Source: Raphanus sativus (Eukaryota; Streptophyta; Magnoliopsida; Brassicales; Brassicaceae). Taken from it: a DNA stretch of 64,000 nt. Within the stretch, counting starts at the first letter, position 1; each line of letters opens with the position of its first letter. The stretch spans positions 28,867,643 through 28,931,642 of the forward strand of contig NC_079516.1 of the NCBI RefSeq assembly GCF_000801105.2. The letters are read 5' to 3'. The position numbers and the translations under genes were made by a program. Under the pieces are notes generated by a model, which worked only from the letters and a program-made list of their open reading frames with translations, ran no database searches and was not told the DNA's origin. Positions 44,336 to 54,800 of the stretch are shown piece by piece.

Positions 44336-44626
44336 ACTCGGTCGCTATAGCGACCAAATACCAAGACAAGCTCGGTCGCTATAGCGACCGAGCACCGAGA
44401 CAAGCACGGTCGTTATAGCGACCGAGCATCGAGCCATGCTCGGTCGCTATAGCGACCGAGCATCGAACCAAGCTCGTTCGCTATAGCAATCGAGCAACGA
44501 TCCAAGCTCGGTCGCTATAGCAACCGAGCCCCAAGACAAGATCGGTCGCTATAGCGACCGAGCACCGAGACAAGTTCGGTCGCTATAGCTAGCCAAGCTT
44601 GGTTGCTATAGCGACCCAGCCCCAAG
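44336..44626. repeat. Palindrome array GGTCGCTATAGCGACC, copy 2
   Basis: Nine copies corresponding one to one with 36389-36663. A few units differ in the core, e.g. one reads GTTCGCTATAGCAATC here. Confidence 0.93.
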
Positions 44627-44628
44627 AT

Positions 44629-45600
44629 GAGTCCTCCTCTGCGTTCTCCTTTGAATCCTCTTTGAAACGCTTTTCGTTTCGTCTCAATCGGAGTTTTCAT
44701 TGACATTTTACAACGAAAACAAGTGGGACTCGTCTTGGCTCCCTTTCACTCGCTATAGCGACCGAAATGACATCCTCACTCGCTATAACTACCTTTCAGG
44801 CCAAAAAGGAGTCGTCTTCTGTGTTCTCCTTTGAATCCTCTTTGAAACGCTTTTCGTTTCGTCTCAATCGGAGTTTCGTTGAGAATTTACGACGAAAACA
44901 AGTGGGACTCGTCTCGGTTTGCTGTCACTCGCTATAGCGACCTGTCAGACATCCTCACTCGCAATAGCAACCTGTCAGGCCTCAAAGGAGTCCTCCTTTG
45001 TGTTCTCCTTCGATTCCTCTTCGAAACACTTTTTGTTTTGTCTCAATCGGAGTTTCCGTTGAGATTTTACGACGAAAAAAGGTGGGACTCATCTCGGCTT
45101 GCTGTCACTCGCTATAGCGACCTGTCAGACATCCTCACTCTCTATAGCGACCTGTCAGGCCTCAAAGGCGTCCTCCTTTGTGTTCTCCTTTGATTCCTCT
45201 TCGAAACGCTTTTCGTTTCGTCTCAATCGAAGTTTCCATTGAGATTTTACGACGAAAACAAGTGGGACTCATCTCGGCTTGCTGTCACTCGCTATAGCGA
45301 CCTGTCAGACATCCTCACTCGCTATAGCGACCTGTAAGGCCTCAAAGGAGTCCTCCTCTGCGTTCTCCTTTGAATCCTCGTCGAAACGCTTTTCATTTCG
45401 TCTCAATCGGAGTTTACGTTGAGACTTTAGGGCGAAAACAAGTGGGACTCGTTTTGGCTCCCTTAAACTCGCTATAGCGACCTGTCAGGCCTCAAAGGAG
45501 TCCTCCTCTGCGTTCTCCTTTGAATCCTCTTCGAAACGCTTTTCGTTTTGTCTCAATCGGAGTTTCCGTTGAGAGTTTACGACGAAAACAAGTAAAACTC
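44629..45600 (+). repeat. 180-bp tandem array, copy 2
   Basis: Unit starts near 44629, 44809, 44988, 45168, 45348 and 45498, the same six units as copy 1. From 45600 to 48483 no gene is recognised. Confidence 0.92.
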
Positions 45601-48600
45601 ATCTTAAAATCCTCGGCTTTTTCCTACTCACCCTACCTCCATCTTTGCGTTCACTTTTGAATCTCGATCGAAATGTCTTTTGTTTACCTCGATTGAAGTT
45701 ACCATTGAAACTTTACAATATAAAGAAAAAACAAAAAAAAACGCAAAGACTTGTTTTCTCGCATGAATTCAAATTGATCGTATAAAATGGCAGCAGTTAA
45801 TTTAACACTTTAGCCGCCTCAACTATACGATTACGTTGAACCTTTTTATTGATGTTGTATCGAAAGGAGAAGATGTCAATCAAGTTTGGAAGATAATTGT
45901 AGTGTTTCAAAGGATAAACACCAATGTCGAGAACGGTGAACGTACACGAGAAGAAGATAGGGAAATAAGCGAGCAAAACTGAGAAAAGACAAAACTGCAT
46001 CTCCGAAAACACTGAGGTATGTCCGACTTAGAAAATTTTATCAGATATTTATTTTTCCGTACGATAAAGGATGGCAACGTCTTAGGAACTGCCGTTAACT
46101 TTAAGGAACTTAGAATCTAGGTGGATAGTCTAGTAAGTTAAATAATAGGCAAAATTTCAGTCTTGTTCTATTGTTCCTTAACTGACCAGGCGGTACTCGC
46201 AACCCGATATATTCTCTCGCAAAATCAAGAAACGATCGCCACGCATAAATGCGTACTCATCCTGCGTCCTAAAGAAAGAAAGAGCTAGAGATACAAACGT
46301 CGTCTTAAAATCGATTTGTTCCTAGTAGTTTTCTTAAAAACAGAAATATTCCAAGTCGTCAGCCTGAAAACACCACAGGCAATCCAACGCCTCTTTAAAA
46401 TCATCTAAAGAGGCGAACGACAATCAAAGATTCTTCCAACTGCGTCAGCAATATAGCCAGACCGTCAGCGAACATAGTCTTGAGAGCTCTACAACATCTC
46501 TTGTCGCAATCTCGCGATTAGAAAACTTGTACAAACATCAGATTAATGACACGACGGTTAGCGACTAGATCATATTGGAATAAGCTTCGGAAAACTCCAT
46601 GAGTATTTCCAAGCGTTTGTCACTAAAAGTCGAAATCTAAACATAAATGTTCTACGTGAAATCCGCGGAAATCATCGCGACTCTGAAGTCTTCGCTAAAA
46701 CTGGACGCCCATTATTTTTCGTATAACAAGAATATTTCATACGGAACAGCCTATGGGAAAACAAGACCATCGTCAAAACGACTTCACAAACTTCGTGAGA
46801 AATTTACGAAAACACCTTCACGATAATTTCACGAAAAATCCTCCGTATACTTAAACAGGGCATACGAAGCAACTTTCGGAAATAGACGTAGCAACAAAAA
46901 TTAAACTTGTCGATAATCGGCCTAAGTCTCACACATTCCACAATTCACTTTAAACCCGCAATGTTTTACCTAGAAACACGCGGCATGTAAGGACAAAATC
47001 GTAACAAAGCTCCTAGGCTATACGAATCATCTTTAAAAATGTATGAAATAAATCTCGGAGAGCCGACTCTTCACAAAAGCACAGTGGAGAAAAACGCTTC
47101 ATCCCATATCAAAAATAAGAGACCCTTCGGTCCTAATTTCTCTATCGTAAATCAAACTACTTAGCATCAACAACAATTTTTGTTGAGAACATTCACAGAT
47201 AAACCAATGCGTTTCTCTAATGCAGGGTTAAGACTAAACCCATGCAACACCGGAACACATTCAAGCCCGCAAACATTTCTAACACATAACGCGGCATACG
47301 ACAGAATAACAAATTTTCAGCATTGCGAGACGTCGCAGGCGCCTGAAGATTCGTTCTTCGATTAAATTACCTTCCTCGATAAAATCACCTTCCTGGAAGA
47401 CAAGACAATCATACGCACTAACATCTTCTCAAAAAAAATATCCTTCGCGAAGACTCAAAACGGGAATTTTTACCATTAAGTTTGTTGCTGATCACAACAA
47501 ACTCTTAACGTCCTAAACAGACTTAGCCATCTCGTAGAGATGACTATCGTACATCCGACACAAGTATAATAGCGCCATAAAAGAAATCCAGAATTTTGGT
47601 CAGCACTTCCAGGAGACTCAGAAATTTTCCTTGGAGAGATGCTCGATTCTAACCATACAAGTCGTATAAGCCGAGAACCTATCGCGGACTTTAAATCGGT
47701 TTGGAATCAGGTTGAAACTGTAACGGGATACGTAAGCCGAATTAGTCATCGCACCCCTAAACCAGAAGTAAGCCTAGGTCTTTCCCTAAACCCAGCACAC
47801 TGGTCTCTAACATCTCTAGGCATGATATCAAAAGATACGAGATCCCAAAATATGTCTCTTCGCTTGTATTCCAACGTTCATGAAATTCCGAAGAATAAAA
47901 TTTCCGTACATCTAAAACGAACAGCGAATATAACGATCTACAAAGAGTTAGATACGAGATGACAACTCGTATTCTTCCCTCTACATTCGCACGAATACAA
48001 ACCTACTCTCCAAAAAACATAAGACTTTAACTCATTTGAAATCCGCAAAGCAGCAGGGATTCGAAGCAACACGCTTCAGTCTTGAAAACATGAATACGGG
48101 CATACTCGGCCAAAGCAAACGGCCTCCGAGGCTGATCTTAAGGCCGACAAAGGTCCAATACAAAATTCCATCGGCAACAACATGCCCGATGATATCTGTA
48201 CAACATACAACTAAACCGTAAAGGTCCCACTGGAAAACAGGTCATAAGAATCTTAACTCAAAGACGAACTACGAATGGCTTGATCCCTTTTGACAAAGGG
48301 TATGTAGGCAGCTTTCATCAAGCGCAGCCCTAATCTTACAAGATTCCACTCTTCTTAGAATGAACAAACGACTTTCAACGGACAGTTTCAACCATTAATT
48401 CCGCCTAACTTGCCTGACTTGTCTTATCGCACGCTAGAACCTCGCATTTACGATCCACGGTTCTAACGGGCTGGGGGGCTAACTGTTGGGGTCAAAAACG
48501 GTCACAACGAAATTAAAGTTTGAAAATATTTCTCGAAAAAGATAATTCTCGTAAAAATGACTTCATATAATTTTTACGATAAAATTCTTGAAAAGATTTG

Positions 48601-49815
48601 TCCGCAGCATCGAAACAAGCTCCAATGGTTCGTGTTGACGACGAAGTTAGTATCAAAACATTCGATAAAAATATACATCTTTGTTTTTTTTACGAAAGAA
48701 ATCAAAAAGATCGAATCCTTACGAAGAACTCTACGACTAAATCGTGTTCTCGTTAAAACGCGATCATTTAAAATAACGAAAGATCGATAAACGGCGAGGA
48801 CACAGCTAAGTCATCACAGAGCAACCAAGGGAACATCCGGCTCGGTCGCTATAGCGACCAAGCATATATACACCAACCATCTTCCGAAGCGTCCAAAGTC
48901 TTCCGAAACGACGATACGACATAAAACTATGCACTCTCGACTATCCTTATTACGATCTTCCGCAAACCACGACTAACCATTTCTTGATTCTCGATCAAAT
49001 GGGATCATCAGTTTGGTTTACGATAAAACCGCGGAAAATCAACTTTTTCGGAGAAATCGCGACAAACGTCTTAACCGTTGCGACGGTTTATGCTTGGAGG
49101 ATAAATATCAGTTTCCGCGGATAAATGGAAAGTTTCCGCAGATAATCATGAAGATCGGAAAAATGGAATATCTCCATTTTTTGGACTATGACGGCTTAAG
49201 GGCAAAAGAGGAAGGCATAAACCAACATAGAAGGGAGTATATAAGGAGTTCAAGGCGAGAGGCAAAGGGACAACTCTTTTAGACTCATAATTCTCGGCAG
49301 TTAGAAACTTAGGCTTTATTCTCAACAAGTTCGGTTTCTATGATTGGCACTCAATTACTAGACGAACTCGCCCAGGCAGTTCAATCTCTTGTCCAGCTCT
49401 ATCAATTGAACTACGTTCGGCTTGATCCTCGAAAAGGGTACGTAGGCAGCCTTTAATATGGTTCAGTCCAATATCAATCAAAAACCGTTTCCGAATCTTT
49501 TTCGTATTTTGTTATCGAGCTGCGACTCAACTAGGTTTAAGGTTTTAGGTCGCTAAAGCTAAAAAACTCGCGGACAGCACTTGCGGCTAAAGCTCTTATA
49601 ATCTCTTGTAATGCTCGCAACGCTCTTACACGAATTCGAAATAAGATTTATTCTTTTCTCTAAATTCGTTTTGTTATCTTTTCATATTTTCTGCGTCTAT
49701 TTGGTCACTTGTCGTTGGCTCTGCAGAAATCCGGGACCTCTGGGAAATTAGAGTTTTCTTACTTTCCTTATTTATACGATATATTGACGGTGTAAATTTC
49801 GGTTCCCACAATTGG

Positions 49816-50757
49816 TTGTGCAAGGGTTACGAGGACGGGAAACCCGCTGAGCTCACCACGGAAGTGTGGGATGGCCTCATCTGTTACTAGAACCTGCCAT
49901 CATCCATTGCTGTCTCCAACAGCTGCTTCGCCTCTCGTCTTACCAAAGACAAGCACGGCAACACCACGATGCTTCACTATACGGGTCAAAAATCCTATGC
50001 CCGTATCCGCTTGGAAATGGTAATTAAATAATTTTTTTTCATATTAAATATTTTAATAATTAATATGTTTATATATGTATATTGATTCTAACTATTTTTA
50101 AATGTTATTTAGGCCAAAGAGACGGGACAACTCCCGTCTTTAAAAAGCTTTACGAGAGGACCCACAAGAACAAGGCAGGAGAATTTGTGGATCCGATGTC
50201 CGAGAAAATCTACAACGATGTGGTTGCTCGGATTGAAGACCGTCAAACCCAGCTGATCCAGCAATCTCCCGATGGAATACCTGTCACATTATCCACTCAA
50301 GAAGTGGATCAGATTTACGAGGAGGTAAAATTTTTTATTTAAACTTTTAATCATTAAATCTACCTATTTTTAGTTATTAACATTATATTTTAATTTTTTA
50401 TAGGTTGTCCCTAAAGAAAAGGGATGTACGTTGGGAATTGGTTCCGTCAATGTTGTCCCAAGAGCGATATCGTCTTATGGTCAGAGACGAGCCGATGAAG
50501 TCACTCAGCTGCGTTATGAGTTGGACTCGACGTGGCCTGAGTTGGCGTCGACGCGGTCTTCGTTCCAAGCTCGTATGGGTGGAGTGGAGGGGTTTCTGAA
50601 AGTTATAGCTTCTGGAAATCCGCAATGGGAGGGGTTGTTGGCGGAGATGCGAAGACAGAATCCTATTCCCGAGCCTTCCCGTACACAGGAGGAAGAGGAA
50701 GCAGTACATAGGAGGAGTGAAGACCTCTACCGGGAGACGATATACAGAAACCCTTAG
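49816..50757 (+). pseudogene. TNPA-like (Transposase_24) gene, unit 2
   Basis: Exons 49816-50019, 50113-50324 and 50404-50757 with canonical GT...AG introns. Translated: CKGYEDGKPAELTTEVWDGL, the same in-frame TAG as in unit 1, then ARIRLEM / AKETGTTPVFKKLYERTHKN / [16 protein letters not shown]...[12 protein letters not shown] ending ETIYRNP and TAG. The C-terminal region contains [12 protein letters not shown] sequence ([10 protein letters not shown]) typical of Transposase_24. The stop shared by both units predates the duplication. It is non-functional because of that stop and the lost N-terminal join. Confidence 0.85.
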
Positions 50758-50879
50758 TTTTTTTTATTGTATAATATAAATTCCAAACTTTTATTATTTA
50801 TATAAAATATTTTCGCATTAATTAATTATTTAAATTTCTAATATTTTTGAAATAACATAAATTTATAAATAAATTTAAA

Positions 50880-51389
50880 AATAAATTCGGTTATACAAAT
50901 GAAGCAAATTCGTAGCTAATTCACGACATTTTAACGAGGAAATTTTACGATGTATTTACGAGAATTAGTTAACGTTTAATTTACCTGGTGATCTTTACGT
51001 GTAATTTACGACGAATTTTTACGTCTACTTTACGAGGAATATTTACGTCGAGTTTATGAGGAAACCTACGTGGTTTTTACGGGGAATATTTACGTGTATT
51101 TTACGAGGAATATTTACGTGTATTTTACGAGGAATATTTACGTGTTCTTTACGTGGAAAAGAAGCGTATGCTTTACGTGGTTATCTACGTCTTCTTTACG
51201 ACGAAACTTTAACCTTGACTTTACGACAAAATAGGTCCCTCGTAATCTTACTACGAATTGGCGACGAAATATGCATTACGACGATTGGTTAACAACGAAA
51301 CGGGTTTCCTCAGTAATTCGTCGTAAACACTCTTTTACAACGAATTACCGAGAAAATAGTCGTCGTTAAATTCGTGTTTTCTTGTAGTG
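50880..51389. repeat. CACTA 3' subterminal repeats
   Basis: About a dozen TTTACGAGGAATATTTACGT / TTTACGTGG / TTTACGACGAAA units, strongly periodic (about 25 bases at 51010-51160), ending in the terminal inverted repeat. Confidence 0.85.
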
Positions 51390-51392
51390 CAG

Positions 51393-51589
51393 ATGAAACT
51401 ACTATAGCTTGAAAAATATCAATAATGATTGAAATTATAAGTATATTAAAGTGAATGGAAAACTAATTAGAGACAATCATAAAATTAAAGTATTAGAATA
51501 TTATGGAAACATATGAAAATAAGAACATCAATCATAATCTAAAACATAACTTTGTTGTAGCCACAATCATAATTAACCACAATCATAAA
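51393..51589 (-). repeat. Outermost piece of large inverted repeat, right arm
   Basis: Inverted match to 20009-20206, stranded here by the CACTA insertion. It ends exactly at the Helitron insertion point (A|TC). Confidence 0.8.
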
Positions 51590-54500
51590 TCTTATATATT
51601 AAAACAGAAATCATGACTTCTTTCATGTGTGATATTTCATTTTGGAGCATCTCTTAGAAAATCATCACATTTACTTATTCTATCATTTATTACTATAATA
51701 AATATAATCACAAATATATCTTATTAATATCTTAACAAAATCACAAATATATCTTATTAATATCTATCAAGAGTTTGACTGGATTGAAAACCGGCTATGT
51801 TTATCATTCCAGTTTTGTAGGAGTTGATGGTTATATTAATTATTATATATTATTAAACCATGTTATTAGTAATAAATGAATAATAACTTATTGAACACTC
51901 CTAGTACTATTTCTAATAAGATTTGGTTAATTAGTTAGTTATAATGTGTTTACACGTGTCAAAATCTAATCAGTTGAAATATGACTGACCAAATGACACG
52001 TGTCACCATCTTAGGTTTATACTATTTTAACACTTGTCAAAATATTATCGGCAGTTGACACGTGATATTACGTATATACGCACACCAATTAACCTAATGT
52101 GCACACTACCACAATCAAATGGTATGTCGATGTAGCACTTTAGAATCGAATCCACAGAGATCAACGATTACACTTTATTTCTATGGGATCAAAATCAAGC
52201 TAAGACAAATATGGGGTTTTAATTTAAGTAGTGACGTGCAAGCAAACTAAATGATTGCAAAGAGTAAATTCAAATTAAAGAGAAGCCAGTCTAGGGTTAC
52301 TTCATCGGGTGCTAATACTTGTGAGCTGAACAATTATTCAAGCGCTAATAAGAACATGTACAGAACTCGGATCACTCAAGTAGAACAGTCCACTGTCGTG
52401 ATACTGCTCCCTATGCTGATCGATCTTGATACCTAAACTCTCGTTTGGATCAAGACGCGACAGCAAGCAATAGAGATCAAGTCCGATAGATTCACTAAAC
52501 ACCCTAATATCTACTTTCGCTGATTAGGGATGTTACGCTCATTCATAACATGTCGAGCCTAGCAACCTAATACACGGTTAATGAATAGATTAAACCTAAG
52601 TTCATACAATAAATGGCCAGATTAATGCAAGCAGTAAGGATGGATATGAATGAAGTACAATATAATGATTCACTTATCTATGTTTAGCTCACGTTATTAA
52701 CAACCTAGAACCCTAGACAAGCTAGGCGACTACTCAGCCATGACACAAGAGATCAAAGACATGGACACTGAATAATACTGTATAAAAATAACAGAAACAA
52801 AGAGAGGGTTCATGATAATCTTCTCTAGGCAAGAGAGATGGAGCATTCTCCCTTTACAAAGTAGCAAATCCTCAAATCTTAAAGTCTCCAATCAATACTA
52901 TTGACTATGTTTTGGATTACAAAAAAAAGTTATAATCAATACTATTAAAACAGAAGCAATATTTATCGACTATGTTTTGGATTACAAAAAAAGTTACAAT
53001 AGTCCAAATAAAATAAATACATTAATTATTATCACATAATGTTTTTTAATCTAACAAGTATCTATTAATAATGAGATATTATTCGATATGCAACTGATTC
53101 CTACATACGTGCAAAAGAAAATCGGTTTGATTAAATATTTATATATGAAACGTTTTATGTTTTGAAAATATTTGAAGAAAATATTTAACTTTGTTTTTTT
53201 TGTTTTTACTATCATTCAACGTACAGAATATATTAAAAACAAGTTTTTTAAACAATTTTAAACAAGTTAAGAGTTATGATATAAAATAAAAAAATATCAA
53301 GACTTAAAATATATGTGTATTTAAATGTGTAATGTGAATACTAAAGATAAAATTTATTCAAAATAAACCAAAAGTAATATATAAATTGTAATAAATTATA
53401 ACAAAATAAAATAATGTTAAATAACATCAACTAATTTTGTTAATATATTATAATCCACATGATCATTTGATCTTTTTATTTTTGAAAAATAATTATTTGG
53501 TAACTTTGAATTAGTTATATTTAACTTAATTAATATTAAATATACATCATGCCTAAAACTAAGGAGCTAGCTAACTAATTTATTATTTTTAAACTAATGA
53601 ATATATTTTAATTAATACGAAATTTTATAATAAATTAATCATATTTTAATTATTAATGTGATAAATAATGATATATATCTATTCATTTGTATAATATACA
53701 GCTATATATTAATCCAAATGCAAAAAAAAAACAATTTCTTCAAAGCCCTCACTAAATATATAAAAATAATTCATATATTTAGAGTATTAAAATTAGATAT
53801 ACATATACATATATTATATATATATATATATATGTGTGTGTGTTAAAAATAGTAATAGTTTGATACTATTAATATTTAGTATACGGTGAAACATAGTTAT
53901 TATTGATATTTTTACGAACATAGTTTTACGGGTTATTCAAACACATGCAATATATTTATCAAACATTAACTAATTCAACAAATATATTAACACAATTATA
54001 TCATAAAACACTACATTAAAACATAAATTGATAAAAGAGAGTCGGTGTCAATAGTTTAATTAGTTGTAAAATATAATTATATATATATATATATAAGAAA
54101 AATATAAATAAAATTAATATATAATACAAATATAAATCAAAATTAATGCGATTAATGAAATTAACTTTTAAATTTAAAATAAGTCATAAACAAAACATCA
54201 AAGAATCTAATAACATGTGACTAACAAAAGTAAACTTACTAAATAAATGAAAATTATATTTACAAACATAAATCAGTAAATTGTAATAGACGTATATAAA
54301 TTGTTGATGCTCAAATATATTCATTTTTAATATGCATGCTCTCAAATATTGATCCATTACGCTTACAATAAGATGAAAATTTAGTTTGACTAAAAATAGT
54401 ATTAAAATTGGAACATCACTTTCATTATATATCCATCATTCATTTAAACATTTATGAATATATATTAGAATACTCTAATTTTAATAATTTAAGTCAAACC

Positions 54501-54800
54501 GGATAGCATATTGGATCATCTATTAGTTCAACCGATAGCCAGATCCTGGGTATTAGCTGTTATTATGGGTTTTATAGGAACTTTAAATATTTTTTTATTA
54601 AAAACTAAACCGAATTATATATGAGACCACAAAATTTGTCGATTTAACAGCGGGTCGGGACGGATTTTAAAATACTCAATATAATGTTTCATTTATAACA
54701 TCCAAATGTAGATACAATAAAAAATACAAATTTATATCAAATAAATTTAGATTGTTTCGAAAAATTATCCCGCGGTTTGAAACAGCCGGTCAAAATCTAG
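51590..54800 (+). mobile_element. Helitron A (possibly composite)
   Basis: 5' end TCTTATATATTAAAACAG inserted after A; the empty site in the left arm (20008|20009) confirms this edge. 3' end ...GGTCAAAATCTAG at 54800 followed by T. A second 5'-type end, TCAATACTATTAAAACAG after A, lies at 52936, so an older or nested Helitron may start there. Bases 52100-52870 are a GC-richer non-coding insert of unknown origin with the core TACCTAAACTCTCGTTTGG. The rest is very AT-rich. No helicase gene. Confidence 0.65.
53800..53842. repeat. (TA)n(TG)n microsatellite
   Basis: ATATATATAT followed by GTGTGTGTG. A shorter AT run lies at about 54070-54095. Confidence 0.85.

Larger units (their letters stand above)
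42510..49810 (+). mobile_element. Non-coding LTR retrotransposon, copy 2
   Basis: 7301 bp, LTRs 42510-43914 and 48484-49810, target duplication ATTGG (42505-42509, 49811-49815) identical to copy 1 because it was duplicated with its flanks. The internal region 43915-48483 has the palindrome array, the 180-bp array and about 2.9 kb of further sequence. No gag, protease, integrase or reverse transcriptase motif is visible. A 107-codon frame at 47639-47962 is unassigned and not convincing. Confidence 0.92.
40881..50356 (+). repeat. Large tandem duplication inside CACTA, unit 2
   Basis: 9476 bp collinear with 32997-40880. Keeps the 72-bp and 1510-bp segments lost from unit 1, so it is the more complete copy. 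Only scattered substitutions separate the units. Confidence 0.9.
30730..51389 (+). mobile_element. CACTA (En/Spm-type) transposon, 20.7 kb with nested elements
   Basis: Begins CACTACTAAAAACTCGG and ends ...GAAAACAC inverted (far end read inverted: CACTACAAGAAAACACG), flanked by a 3-bp duplication CAG (30727-30729, 51390-51392). The left arm of the inverted repeat shows the uninterrupted target with a single CAG. Subterminal regions at both ends and internally carry many TTTCGTCGTAAA / TTTACGAGGAA repeats. It holds broken TNPD-like and TNPA-like genes, a solo LTR and a large tandem duplication containing two copies of an LTR element. Confidence 0.93.

Noticed and set aside
47180..48221. Three frames of 61-107 codons in the longer retrotransposon copy as possible gag
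   Set aside because: No zinc knuckle, no gag-like helices and no overlap into a polymerase. Codon composition looks random.
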